From the NCBI GenBank assembly GCA_023421955.1, contig JAEZSE010000004.1, forward strand, positions 66,903 through 130,902: DNA of 64,000 nucleotides, in the 5' to 3' direction. Positions 54,119 to 62,760 of the stretch are shown here, piece after piece. The DNA comes from Bacillota bacterium (GTDB lineage Bacteria; Bacillota; Clostridia; Christensenellales; UMGS416). The notes under the pieces were generated by a model. It was not told the DNA's origin. It worked only from the letters and a program-made list of their open reading frames with translations, and did no database searches. Numbering within the stretch: position 1 is the first letter of the stretch; each line of letters begins with the position of its first letter. A program made the translations under genes and the position numbers.

Positions 54119-55435
54119 ATGACAAAACAAGGACAGCGCAACATCGATGTAAATGATATCATTCTACCACCAGACTATCTGATAGATGTCTTTGCAAAAG
54201 ACTTGACTACACCAATTAATCTCACATTCACAGATGAAGGTGATATGCTCATAGCAGATGCTGGGGTAACAGATGGGAATGGCAAGGTTTTACGACTACA
54301 TCATAAACATTTTGAGGTAATAGCAGATGGCTTTAATCCTCCACTAACTGGTATTACATATCACCAGGGACTAATATACGTTGCCCATCGTGGCATTGTT
54401 ACAGTCATCCTATCGAATGGAACCAAAAAGAACATTATTGAAGGTTTACCAAGTTGGGGAGATCATCATAATAACCGCGTTGTTTTTGGTACTGACGGGA
54501 AAATGTATTTTGGACAAGGAACAGCGACCAATTCAGGGGTAGTAGGTCAAGACAATCAGGAATGGGTAAGAAAATACCCCTTTTTTCATGATTATCCAGG
54601 AAGCACAATCCAGTTAATAGGTCAAAATTTCTTGACAGAGAATTTCTTGACTGCTTCCTCAAATGATTCAACAAATACTGGAGCCTATTCACCGTTTGGT
54701 GTTCCGGCCAGTCCGGGTGAAGTTGTGCAAGGAATACTTCGGGCAAGCGGAAGCATTATAAGTGCAAACCCAGATGGTTCAGATCTTCAACTGGTTGCCT
54801 GGGGCCTGCGGAATCCTTTCCGGATAAGGTTTGATAGACATAACAGACTATTCTCCACAAACCACGGGATGGATGTTCGGGGGAGCAGGTCGGTTGCGAA
54901 CTCACCTGATGAATTCTATGAAGTTAGTAATGGTTTATGGTATGGATGGCCGGATTTCACAGGGGGGCAGCCAGTTACCAGCCCATATTTCAAACCCGTA
55001 AATGAACCCCAGCCGCAGTTTATTCTAGCGAAACACCCCATGGTCCCTCCAAAACCCTTGGCTACATTCGCACCACATTCCGCGATAATGGGTTTTGACT
55101 TCAACAGAAATCCACGATTTGGTTCTCCGGATCTTGTTTTCATTGCTGAGTATGGCAGTGAGGCACCTGAAACAACCGGTGGTATCCCGATGCCAGGGGT
55201 CGGACATAGGGTATCATGGTTCGATATTAAGGTTGGACAGGTTTATCCATTTGCTATGAATAAGTCTGGTTTTGCAGCGTCCTACACTGGAGGTGGTGGC
55301 CTAGAGCGGCCAATTGATGCTGTATTTGGGCCAGATGACTCTCTTTATATTGCTGACTTTAATTACACAGTAAATGGCGGTCCTGATGAATTCACTCCTG
55401 GAACTGGTGTGATTTGGAGAATAACTAAACAATAA
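54119..55435 (+). CDS. PQQ-dependent sugar dehydrogenase-like beta-propeller protein
   Basis: A 438-residue protein of the glucose/sorbosone dehydrogenase (GSDH) beta-propeller family. Blade-type repeats such as G-D-M-L-I-A-D-A-G-V, D-G-K-M-Y-F-G-Q-G, G-L-R-N-P-F-R-I-R-F-D, D-E-F-Y-E-V and D-S-L-Y-I-A-D-F are clear, and W-G-L-R-N-P is a hallmark of the family. GAGGGTG precedes ATG 54119. Unlike most relatives it has no signal peptide, so it would be cytoplasmic, which is odd for a quinoprotein; whether it binds PQQ is doubtful because Firmicutes rarely make it. A terminator follows at 55452. Confidence 0.8.
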   Translation: MTKQGQRNIDVNDIILPPDYLIDVFAKDLTTPINLTFTDEGDMLIADAGVTDGNGKVLRLHHKHFEVIADGFNPPLTGITYHQGLIYVAHRGIVTVILSNGTKKNIIEGLPSWGDHHNNRVVFGTDGKMYFGQGTATNSGVVGQDNQEWVRKYPFFHDYPGSTIQLIGQNFLTENFLTASSNDSTNTGAYSPFGVPASPGEVVQGILRASGSIISANPDGSDLQLVAWGLRNPFRIRFDRHNRLFSTNHGMDVRGSRSVANSPDEFYEVSNGLWYGWPDFTGGQPVTSPYFKPVNEPQPQFILAKHPMVPPKPLATFAPHSAIMGFDFNRNPRFGSPDLVFIAEYGSEAPETTGGIPMPGVGHRVSWFDIKVGQVYPFAMNKSGFAASYTGGGGLERPIDAVFGPDDSLYIADFNYTVNGGPDEFTPGTGVIWRITKQ

Positions 55436-55451
55436 AAATAGAATATTGATT

Positions 55452-55483
55452 AAGAGTCATCTTATTGGATGGCTCTTACTTTT
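55452..55483 (+). terminator. Intrinsic terminator after the sugar dehydrogenase-like gene
   Basis: A 10-bp stem with one wobble (55452-55461 and 55468-55477), 6-base loop and a T-run. Confidence 0.75.
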
Positions 55484-55599
55484 TATACCATATAGCATAA
55501 AGAGTAGTTGGAGTTGCAGATAACAAAACCTCTGCGAAGCTGGGCAGTAACATGAAGAAGCAGACTCCACTACGATCATAACAAGGCAAAACATTAAAG

Positions 55600-55633
55600 A
55601 GAAGGTCTGGCCTCTGCCGGCCGAGGACCTTCT
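55600..55633. repeat. Imperfect GC hairpin in the gap before the two-component genes
   Basis: Arms AGAAGGT (55600-55606) and ACCTTCT (55627-55633) enclose CCTC/GAGG, giving a stable stem followed by TTTA. Possible terminator or small RNA. No gene is recognised between 55484 and 55656. Confidence 0.45.
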
Positions 55634-55656
55634 TTATGTCGGCCTGATGTATATTA

Positions 55657-55710
55657 GACTCGAAACCTGCAAATGAGATGGAATCTGCGGGTACGAGTCC
55701 CGCCCTCTCT
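55657..55710 (+). other. tRNA-like 3' fragment (tRNA-Ser CGA-like)
   Basis: The word CTCGAAA (55659-55665) looks like a Ser anticodon loop with CGA, and 35 bases further a perfect T-arm-like hairpin (GCGGG/CCCGC around TACGAGT, 55687-55703) leads into CCTCTCT. The D-arm, 5' acceptor and CCA are missing and the anticodon stem does not pair, so this is not a functional tRNA. Such fragments can mark old integration sites. Confidence 0.35.
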
Positions 55711-55827
55711 ATATAAGAGAAATTAATCTACCCCGATTCCGAATATACAACTTGTTTACAAACATGATGTAGAATTATTACGAAATAATGATAGCATGGA
55801 TGCATCTCCTTGCTGAATGAGGTTTTG

Positions 55828-56481
55828 TTGATTAAGGTATTAATTGCTGAGGATGATGTCGCCATCAACGAACTGATCCGCATCAACCTGGCGGACGCGG
55901 GGTATGCCTGTTCGTGCGCCTTGGATGGCGAAACCGCTGCCGACCTGCTGGCATGCATGAGCTTTGACCTGGCGCTGCTGGATATCATGCTGCCGAAGGT
56001 GGACGGGTATGAATTGCTGGAATACCTGAAACCCATGGGCATACCGGCGATCTTCATCACGGCCAAAGGCGCATTGCTCGACCGTGTGAAAGGGCTAAAA
56101 CTGGGAGCCGATGACTATATCGTGAAGCCCTTTGAAATCGTGGAGCTGACAGCAAGGATCGAGGCCGTGCTGCGGCGCTACAACATGGGCGAAAAAGTAT
56201 TGCGCGTAGAGGACCTTGAGATCAGCATCGATTCGCGGACAGCTGTGAAATCCGGCGAGGTTGTGGAGCTCACGATGAAGGAATTCGATCTTTTAGTGAT
56301 GCTGATCCGCAACCGCAATATGGCGCTGTTCCGCGAAACGATCTTTGAGCGGATCTGGGGAGCCAGCTATATGGGCGAGACACGCACGCTGGACCTGCAC
56401 ATCCAGCGTCTCCGGAAAAAGCTGGGCTGGGAGGAAAAGATCAAGACTGTCTATAAAGTCGGATACCGGCTGGAGATATAG
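55828..56481 (+). CDS. OmpR/PhoB-family response regulator
   Basis: A 217-residue regulator. TTG 55828 is preferred to TTG 55810 because GAGG lies five bases upstream and the protein then begins M-I-K-V-L-I-A-E-D-D, the standard start. The receiver has D9-D10, phospho-acceptor D52 (L-L-D-I-M-L-P), T79 and K100. The winged-helix DNA-binding domain (about 120-217) ends with V-Y-K-V-G-Y-R-L-E. The kinase gene starts three bases after its stop. It likely controls the downstream surface-protein and ABC genes. Two short inverted repeats near 55752-55790 could be its operator. Confidence 0.92.
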   Translation: MIKVLIAEDDVAINELIRINLADAGYACSCALDGETAADLLACMSFDLALLDIMLPKVDGYELLEYLKPMGIPAIFITAKGALLDRVKGLKLGADDYIVKPFEIVELTARIEAVLRRYNMGEKVLRVEDLEISIDSRTAVKSGEVVELTMKEFDLLVMLIRNRNMALFRETIFERIWGASYMGETRTLDLHIQRLRKKLGWEEKIKTVYKVGYRLEI

Positions 56482-56484
56482 CCG

Positions 56485-57927
56485 ATGAGGTTTTCGATCA
56501 AGATCTTTATTTGCACAATGTTGCTGGTCGCCGCTGCATTTTCCGCCGGCGGCTATCTGCTTATCTCCAGAAACTTCGATGAAAACGTGAACCGTGAGAT
56601 CAGCCGCGCGCTGGAGGAACACCTGTCGCTCCGGTTCATGCTGGAAAGCGGCATCATCACCGTCGAACTGCAGCGCCGGGAGCTTACCGACGAAGCCCTG
56701 CGGGAGGTTGCCGGCCAGATTGCAGCCGGCACAGCTGGGGGAGCCGGCAGGATCCTCCTGCATGACCGGCACGGGCGCAGGGTCTATCCGGTGAAATCCA
56801 TAGAGGACGATGATGCAATCCGGCTGCAGCCGTTGCTGGCCGGACAGACAAAGTACCGTCTGGAGGAAATTGGCGGCAGGTATACCCTTTACCTGATCGG
56901 CTTGTTTGATTATGATGGCACATTGCTTTACCTGAGCTACGCCAGGGATGTAAGCGCTGTATTCGAGCAGAAAGACGCCCAACTGAAGGAATTCATGCTT
57001 TATGACGCCATCATTGTCGTCGCCAGCGCCGCGGTGCTGTTCCTGGTTTCCTGGTTGCTCACCAGGCCCATTCGAAGGCTCACGGCCACGAGCCGCTGTA
57101 TCGCCGGTGGTGAATACGGCCAGCGCGCTGTCACCCACTCCACCGATGAAATCGGCGAGTTGGCGGCGAGCTTCAACCGGATGGCCGACGCGGTGGAGGA
57201 TAACATCAACGAGCTCAAGGCGGCTGCCCGCAAAAAGGATGAGTTCATTGCAAACTTCACCCACGAGCTGAAAACGCCGATGACATCCATCATCGGCTAT
57301 GCCGATATGCTGCGCAGCAAGCAGTGCGACGGGCAGACCGTCTTTCAGGCAGCCAACACGATCTTCCACGAGGGCCGCCGCCTGGAATCGCTGTCGCTGA
57401 AGCTGCTGGACCTGATCCTGCTGGAAAACCAGGCGTTCATATTGCGGCCGGTGGCCATGCCGGAGCTGCTTCAGTATGTGGCTGAAGCTGTGGGCATGGC
57501 GTTTGCAGCCGACGGTGTGGCGGTGACGGTGCGCGCTGCTGACGGCATGGCGCTGGCCGAACCGGACCTGATCAAGACGCTTTTGATCAACCTTGCCGAC
57601 AATGCCCGCAAGGCATCTTTCGCCGGCGGCACGGTGGAGCTTTCCGGCACCCGCGAGGCAGACCGATATGTGCTTGCCGTGACCGACCACGGCAGGGGTA
57701 TCCCCGAATGCGAACTGGCCAGGATCACTGAGGCATTTTACATGGTGGACAAAGCCCGCGCGAGGGCGCAGCACGGCGCCGGTCTGGGCCTTGCCATCGC
57801 CAGCCGCATCGCCGAGCTTCACGGATCGGCCTTGCAAATCCGCAGCATCGTGGGGCTGGGCACCAGTGTCAGTATTTCCTTAACAGCTTATGACGCTTTG
57901 GAAGAGTGTGAGGGCGATGAAGAATAA
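56485..57927 (+). CDS. Sensor histidine kinase (HAMP, HisKA, HATPase)
   Basis: A 480-residue membrane kinase. A helix at about 6-28, an extracellular region (about 29-165), a second helix (about 170-192), a HAMP domain (about 193-245), HisKA with F-T-H260-E-L-K-T-P-M-T, and an ATPase domain with N-L-A-D-N-A-R, D-H-G-R-G-I-P-E and G-A-G-L-G-L-A-I are all visible. It phosphorylates the regulator encoded just upstream. Its last codons overlap the start of the next gene, so the whole set is cotranscribed. The extracellular ligand is unknown. Confidence 0.93.
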   Translation: MRFSIKIFICTMLLVAAAFSAGGYLLISRNFDENVNREISRALEEHLSLRFMLESGIITVELQRRELTDEALREVAGQIAAGTAGGAGRILLHDRHGRRVYPVKSIEDDDAIRLQPLLAGQTKYRLEEIGGRYTLYLIGLFDYDGTLLYLSYARDVSAVFEQKDAQLKEFMLYDAIIVVASAAVLFLVSWLLTRPIRRLTATSRCIAGGEYGQRAVTHSTDEIGELAASFNRMADAVEDNINELKAAARKKDEFIANFTHELKTPMTSIIGYADMLRSKQCDGQTVFQAANTIFHEGRRLESLSLKLLDLILLENQAFILRPVAMPELLQYVAEAVGMAFAADGVAVTVRAADGMALAEPDLIKTLLINLADNARKASFAGGTVELSGTREADRYVLAVTDHGRGIPECELARITEAFYMVDKARARAQHGAGLGLAIASRIAELHGSALQIRSIVGLGTSVSISLTAYDALEECEGDEE

Positions 57928-58738
57928 AGCTTTGCTATATACAGCTTCTTTGCTCTGCACGGCAGCTGTCGTAGCGTCGTCGGTCTTTCTGCCCCGGGCG
58001 TTGCTTGACCGGCAGGAGCGGGTGAGGCTGGGGGCGGAGACGGTGCTGATTAACGGGAGCTACCACAGCCGCCAGCACCCCCGGCCCACGCCGGTGCCGA
58101 CGGCCTCACCGGAACCGACCAGCACTGTTGCGCCCAGCCCCACAGCTCCATCCAACTGGCTGGAAGAAGAGCTGTTGAAAAAGGTCCGCATGATGGAGGA
58201 TCCCGGCAACCGCACCATACAGAGGCAGCCAGGCGAGGGCGATATGACGATGAAGAAGGCAGTCGATCTGTGTATCAAGCAGCTCGAAAACCTTGTGAAA
58301 AGCAATGCGATCCTGCCCCTGCCAAACTTCCCCGGCGACTACACGATGAACGCCAGCCTGAACACAGTATTTTCCACCAATGACGGCGAGGAGTTTCACT
58401 ACTGGAGCATTTCCTTCGGCACCAATACCGAACGCACAAAAAACCAAGCCGGCATTGGCTTGATTATGGACGCGGAAACCGGAAGTGTCCTCCAATTCAA
58501 AATGCATTCTGACTCCCTGGAGATCAATGGCTTCCTGTTGACGGATGCGTTGAAATCCATCGCCAGTGGCTTGGGAATGACCGGTAAAGTGATGAAGCTG
58601 CCTGATCGTGAATCGGGGCAGCAGACTGCCGTGTGGGTCTCATACGACAAAAAACTGTTCCTTACGATGTATATGACACAGGATCATCAACAAGGCACCC
58701 TGGCGCTGGTGATAGACACCCATTTGCCGGATCAATAA
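57917..58738 (+). CDS. Membrane-anchored extracytoplasmic protein, two-component operon
   Basis: A 273-residue protein. ATG 57917 (GAGGGCG just upstream) overlaps the kinase gene by 11 bases. An N-terminal hydrophobic segment (about 6-25) acts as signal or anchor; there is no lipobox Cys after it. A Pro/Thr/Ser spacer (about 53-85) precedes a globular domain (about 88-273) with no recognised motif. Regions such as G-L-I-M-D-A-E-T-G-S-V-L-Q-F resemble PepSY/YcdB-type modules, but only loosely. Location beside a kinase suggests a role in sensing or an envelope target. A terminator follows at 58782, limiting read-through into the next genes. Confidence 0.65.
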   Translation: MKNKALLYTASLLCTAAVVASSVFLPRALLDRQERVRLGAETVLINGSYHSRQHPRPTPVPTASPEPTSTVAPSPTAPSNWLEEELLKKVRMMEDPGNRTIQRQPGEGDMTMKKAVDLCIKQLENLVKSNAILPLPNFPGDYTMNASLNTVFSTNDGEEFHYWSISFGTNTERTKNQAGIGLIMDAETGSVLQFKMHSDSLEINGFLLTDALKSIASGLGMTGKVMKLPDRESGQQTAVWVSYDKKLFLTMYMTQDHQQGTLALVIDTHLPDQ

Positions 58739-58781
58739 GTTTACAAGTCCGAAACATCCGCTACGCATTCATGATGCAATG

Positions 58782-58810
58782 ACGCTTTACCCTTTGGGTG
58801 AAGCGTTTTT
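58782..58810 (+). terminator. Intrinsic terminator inside the two-component/ABC unit
   Basis: An 11-bp stem with one wobble (58782-58792 and 58796-58806), 3-base loop and T-run, 44 bases after the stop of the previous gene. It splits regulatory genes from the following lipoprotein and ABC genes. Confidence 0.8.
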
Positions 58811-58838
58811 GTTTGCATATGCAACAAAGGAGGTCACC

Positions 58839-60383
58839 ATGAAAAAACTGTACCGTATCGCGTCGCTGCTGGCCGCCATCCTGCTGGCCACATTGCCGGC
58901 AGCTGGCTGCCAGCCCAACCCCACAAAGCCGCCAGTCGTCAACAAAGGCGACCTGGAGAACAAGATCAAAGATAAGACTCCGGCACCCAGTGCCGGATCC
59001 ACCGCAACCGTTTCCACCTCTGTGATGGCCGCATCAACAGAAGCCCCGCGCCACCAATTCAACTACGTCAACGGAAAGCTGAAGGTGACCGTAGACGCCG
59101 TGTTGGAACAGCCGCAGACCGGCAAGTTGCCGGTCGTGAAGGTCGCCCCGCGCGAGTTCACACAGGACGAAGTCACCAACTTCATCAAGGTGCTCTTTCA
59201 GGGCAAGCAGGCATACCAGCCTAAGGACAAGATGACAAAGGCGGAGATCAACCAGGAACTGATCCGGATGAAGGCGATGAAGGCCCAGGCCAAGGAAGGC
59301 GACAAGACGATGCAAAAGATTGACGCCGTCATCGCCTATTATGAGGAACAGCTGAAGACTGCGCCGGAAACCGTGGAGATGAAGCCGTCCGACGGCAAAC
59401 TCAAGACAGATGATCTGGGCAACCAGGAGATCTCCGTGATCGCAGACTTCGGAAAGACTGCCGACGCCAACCTCAGTGTCTTTAACTCTGCGTCAGGCAG
59501 GACCACTTCTTTGTGGTTCACCAACGAGGATGTTGGCGAAAGCTACATGGGCTTTGAGTCGGTGCATGACGGTAATCCCAAGGGTGTTTCAATGACGGTA
59601 GAGGAAGCCCGCACACTGGCTGAGAAGACCGTGGCTGACCTGGGCTCGGACCTGAAATTGGCGTGGACCGGCATCGGTGTCAACCGTGTGAAATCGGATA
59701 AGACCGGCGGCGAATTCACCGAAAATGGGGAAGCCTGGCTGTTTGCGTTCACGCGGGAGGTCAATGGCGTCCTGTCCGTATATGAGTCTGATATGGGCAG
59801 CAACCTGCCCCAGGAGGAGATTGACCGGATGAAGGGAGGCAAAGATGAATACATCGAGCCCCACCCTTATGAGCGGATCACGATGGCCATCAACGACACA
59901 GGCATTGTCGAGCTGCAGTGGATATCGCCGGACAAACTGCTGGACACGGTTTCAGCCGATGTGCAGACGCTGCCTTTTGAAGAGATCATGGCCACCTTTG
60001 AGCAGCAGTTCTTCATTCACAATGCCCTCAAGAGCAAGGCGAGCGCCGCCGCGTATGAAATCCCGGAAAATCCCCAGGAGGATTATGCCAAGATGCTGCG
60101 CGACATCGGCATCTACAACACAGACAGCATCGGCTTTGATGAAGATGTGAAGTCCTGCACCTTCACCGTCAGCCGCATCTCGCTCAGCATCATGCGCATC
60201 GCCGTAAAGGACAAGGAAAACGAATTCATGTTTGTGCCCGTCTATGATTTCTTCGGGTCGGTCTCGGCGGAATACATGCCGGAGACTGGGTATGCGGGCT
60301 TCAGCGCCGATTTCCTGAACCGCAGCTTCCTCACGATCAACGCCATCGACGGCAGCGTGATCAACCGGTCGTATGGATACTAA
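58839..60383 (+). CDS. Lipoprotein, possibly DUF6034-like
   Basis: A 514-residue predicted lipoprotein. ATG 58839 follows AAAGGAGG and starts a signal peptide with lipobox L-P-A-A-G-C. A Thr/Ser-rich spacer (to about residue 65) is followed by V-D-A-V-L-E-Q-P-x-x-x-x-L-P-V-V-K-V-A-P, a pattern I associate with the clostridial DUF6034 lipoproteins often beside two-component systems; this is from memory and not checked. A coiled, Lys/Glu-rich stretch covers about 120-175. No enzyme motif is seen. It precedes the ABC genes and may be a substrate-binding or sensor partner. Confidence 0.65.
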   Translation: MKKLYRIASLLAAILLATLPAAGCQPNPTKPPVVNKGDLENKIKDKTPAPSAGSTATVSTSVMAASTEAPRHQFNYVNGKLKVTVDAVLEQPQTGKLPVVKVAPREFTQDEVTNFIKVLFQGKQAYQPKDKMTKAEINQELIRMKAMKAQAKEGDKTMQKIDAVIAYYEEQLKTAPETVEMKPSDGKLKTDDLGNQEISVIADFGKTADANLSVFNSASGRTTSLWFTNEDVGESYMGFESVHDGNPKGVSMTVEEARTLAEKTVADLGSDLKLAWTGIGVNRVKSDKTGGEFTENGEAWLFAFTREVNGVLSVYESDMGSNLPQEEIDRMKGGKDEYIEPHPYERITMAINDTGIVELQWISPDKLLDTVSADVQTLPFEEIMATFEQQFFIHNALKSKASAAAYEIPENPQEDYAKMLRDIGIYNTDSIGFDEDVKSCTFTVSRISLSIMRIAVKDKENEFMFVPVYDFFGSVSAEYMPETGYAGFSADFLNRSFLTINAIDGSVINRSYGY

Positions 60384-60424
60384 CCTTCACCCCCAATCCA
60401 CTTCTTAGATAACCCTCATCCCCA

Positions 60425-60456
60425 ACCCCTTCCCCCACAGGATTGGGGGAAGGGGT
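60425..60456 (+). repeat. GC-rich 13-bp hairpin before the ABC permease genes
   Basis: A perfect 13-bp inverted repeat (60425-60437 and 60444-60456) with a 6-base loop lies just before the ribosome site of the next gene. The CCCTCATCCCCAACCCC context resembles dispersed intergenic repeats of many bacteria. It could tune expression between the lipoprotein and ABC genes. Confidence 0.65.
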
Positions 60457-60472
60457 AGAGTAAGGAGGTTTC

Positions 60473-61228
60473 ATGTTAAGGCTCAAAGCCGAACTCAATC
60501 GCGCCATATTCTCCAAGGGGTTTTGGGCGAGCACGGCTCTTGCGGTCATCGTGATGTGCATCGGAGCCTTTGAGGATATCCAAAAGGCCTTTACCACCCC
60601 CGGCGGGCTGGCCTATGGTGCTCACACTGCTGCGATGCTCACGGCGCTGTCCGGCAGCACGATGCTGATGGCGCTGCCTGTGATTGCGGCCCTGCCGTGC
60701 GCGGCGGGGTTTGTGGAGGATTGGCGCAGCGGCTATCTGCGGCATTGCCTGCCAAGGGCCGGCAGGACGGGATACATTGTTGCCAAGACCGGCGCGGCAG
60801 CCATCGCCGGTGCACTGGCGATCTTTGCGGGCATCGCCGCAGCATTTGTGTTGTTCCTGCTTGTGTTCCTGCCGGTGGAAAAGCCAGCACCACCGGATTT
60901 TGTGTCTCTGCTGCCGGTGTTGCTCGGTCGGGCGCTGGTCACATCACTGTGCGCGGCACTGTGGTCGCTCGCGGGCCTGGCCTTTTCCGCGGCTACCTTG
61001 AGTGTCCACATGGCTTATGCGTCGCCCTTCATCCTGTATTATGTGCTGGTGATCCTGCACGCACGGTATTTCCCCGGCTTGCCGGTGCTCTCCCCGCAGG
61101 AATGGCTGAACCCCGTGCGAGCCTGGCCCGGCGGTGGATGGGGCGTGGCACTGCTGGTGGCGGAGCTGGCGGCAGTGGCCGCCCTGTCCTTCAGCGCTGC
61201 GGCCCATCGGAGGCTTGCCCATGAATAG
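60473..61228 (+). CDS. ABC-2 type transporter permease, first of two
   Basis: A 251-residue membrane protein with six predicted helices. AAGGAGG precedes ATG 60473. It starts with a short cytoplasmic segment and an early helix (about 16-32), then a large loop before helix 2. The E-D-W-R-S-G-Y-L-R-H segment (about 82-91) resembles the cytoplasmic coupling element of lantibiotic-immunity and other ABC-2 permeases. Its stop overlaps the start of the next permease by eight bases, so the pair is made together and likely assembles as a heterodimer with the ATPase at 62111. The substrate is unknown. Confidence 0.8.
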   Translation: MLRLKAELNRAIFSKGFWASTALAVIVMCIGAFEDIQKAFTTPGGLAYGAHTAAMLTALSGSTMLMALPVIAALPCAAGFVEDWRSGYLRHCLPRAGRTGYIVAKTGAAAIAGALAIFAGIAAAFVLFLLVFLPVEKPAPPDFVSLLPVLLGRALVTSLCAALWSLAGLAFSAATLSVHMAYASPFILYYVLVILHARYFPGLPVLSPQEWLNPVRAWPGGGWGVALLVAELAAVAALSFSAAAHRRLAHE

Positions 61229-62111
61229 GGTCCGGCAGGTCTGGCAGGTCAGTGCAGGCAACTTCCGCACCTGGCACAAAAACCCAAGGGTGTTTGTGGC
61301 CTTTGCGCTGGCCTTCGTGCTGTGTTTTTTGCTGGGCGAGCGCGTGGGCGCGTTCAGCCGCGAGTTCAAAACGACGGTGCAGCTGGTTGAGACGTTCTGC
61401 TGGATCTTTGGCGACGGCCAGTCAGTGCTGCTATCCTCGCTTTTGTTGGTGCTGTTCTTCGGCGATATGCCCTTCCTGGGGCCCAATTCGCCTTACTGGC
61501 TGGTGCGCATCAGCCGCTCCACCTGGCTTGCGGGCCAGGCGCTCTATGTGGCTCTGACGGCAGGAATCTATATGCTGTTTCTGCTCGTCTCCACGATGGT
61601 GCTTTCACTGTCCAACGCCTTTACAGGAAACATGTGGAGCGAGACAGCCGCGATGCTCGCTTACTCGCCGGCCGGCAAATCCTCGCTGCTTCCGGTGATG
61701 GTCAAGACGCTGGAGCTCTCTACCCCATATGAATGCATGGCCCAAATCGCGCTGCTTACGCTGCTGTACACGCTGGTTTCGGCATTTGTGATGTTGGCTT
61801 TGAATTTGTTGAAGGGTCCGGCTTGGGGCATGGCGGGCCTTTTGGCCCTGAACCTGTTCGGCTTTTTACTGGAACCGAAAACCATCGAAACCCTGCTGGG
61901 GTGGCAGGCCGGTTACCGTGCCAACCTTGTTGCGGCGTGGGTGTCTCCCCTGCAGCACGCCACCTATCACATGCACAATTTCGGCTTTGACAAGCTGCCC
62001 AGGCTGTGGCAGTCCTGGGCGTTCTTCGCGGCACTGGCGCTCCTGCTTTTGGCCATATCACGCGTCCGGATCCGCAGCTACTCATTCAACTTTACCGGAG
62101 GGCAAAACTGA
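61221..62111 (+). CDS. ABC-2 type transporter permease, second of two
   Basis: A 296-residue membrane protein with six predicted helices. ATG 61221 overlaps the preceding stop; longer in-frame starts lie inside the previous gene. After a short N-terminal segment and helix 1 (about 25-42), a cytoplasmic stretch (P-Y-W-L-V-R-I-S-R-S-T-W) precedes the remaining helices. Its TGA stop shares a base with the ATG of the ATPase gene (TGATG), a sign of translational coupling. The pair plus ATPase forms an ABC-2 exporter or immunity-type transporter. Confidence 0.8.
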   Translation: MNRVRQVWQVSAGNFRTWHKNPRVFVAFALAFVLCFLLGERVGAFSREFKTTVQLVETFCWIFGDGQSVLLSSLLLVLFFGDMPFLGPNSPYWLVRISRSTWLAGQALYVALTAGIYMLFLLVSTMVLSLSNAFTGNMWSETAAMLAYSPAGKSSLLPVMVKTLELSTPYECMAQIALLTLLYTLVSAFVMLALNLLKGPAWGMAGLLALNLFGFLLEPKTIETLLGWQAGYRANLVAAWVSPLQHATYHMHNFGFDKLPRLWQSWAFFAALALLLLAISRVRIRSYSFNFTGGQN

Positions 62112-62758
62112 TGGCGGACATCGCAGTGAGTGTGCAGCATGTCTACAAGGAATTCCGCAGTGACCAGGTGCTCACAGATGTGCACAAGGACTTTGTATCA
62201 GGGCGGATCCACGGCATCATCGGCAACAACGGCAGCGGCAAGACCATACTTTTCAAGTGCATGTGCGGCTTTATGCCGGTGACGCGGGGCAAAATCCTCG
62301 TGGATTATGAGCAGGTGGGCAAGGACATGGATTTCCCCGACGATATCGGCATCATCATCGAGACGCCGGGCTTCCTGCTGCAATACAGCGCCATGAAGAA
62401 CCTGGAGCTGCTTGCAAGCCTCCGGCGCCGGGCGGACCGGAAGAAAGTCGCTGCGACGATCCGCCGCGTGGGGCTGGATCCGGAGAGCCGCAAACCCGTG
62501 GGCAAATTTTCGCTGGGCATGCGCCAGCGCCTGGGCATCGCGCAGGCCATTATGGAGGACCCGAGGGTCCTGATCCTCGATGAGCCGATGAACGGCCTCG
62601 ACAAACACGGTGTGGCGGAAATCCGGGCGCTGCTGAAAGAGTTGCGCGGCGAAGGCCGGACAATCCTGCTGGCCAGCCACAATGCCGCCGACATCGACGA
62701 GCTGTGCGACACGGTGTGCGAAATGGACGCCGGTGTGCTGCGCGTCGTGAGGGAGTAG
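62111..62758 (+). CDS. ABC transporter ATP-binding protein for the ABC-2 permeases
   Basis: A 215-residue ABC ATPase. ATG 62111 overlaps the previous stop by one base. Walker A is G-N-N-G-S-G-K-T, the signature is F-S-L-G-M-R-Q-R-L-G, and Walker B is V-L-I-L-D-E-P-M-N-G-L-D with a following H-loop A-S-H-N. The type resembles exporters and bacitracin or lantibiotic-resistance ATPases (CcmA-like). It energises the two ABC-2 permeases encoded directly upstream. The next ATPase starts two bases after its stop. Confidence 0.92.
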   Translation: MADIAVSVQHVYKEFRSDQVLTDVHKDFVSGRIHGIIGNNGSGKTILFKCMCGFMPVTRGKILVDYEQVGKDMDFPDDIGIIIETPGFLLQYSAMKNLELLASLRRRADRKKVAATIRRVGLDPESRKPVGKFSLGMRQRLGIAQAIMEDPRVLILDEPMNGLDKHGVAEIRALLKELRGEGRTILLASHNAADIDELCDTVCEMDAGVLRVVRE

Positions 62759-62760
62759 CC

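Noticed and set aside
56293..57837. Long minus-strand reading frame opposite the sensor kinase
   Set aside because: The plus strand encodes an unmistakable histidine kinase; the antisense frame is Gln/His-rich without a motif.
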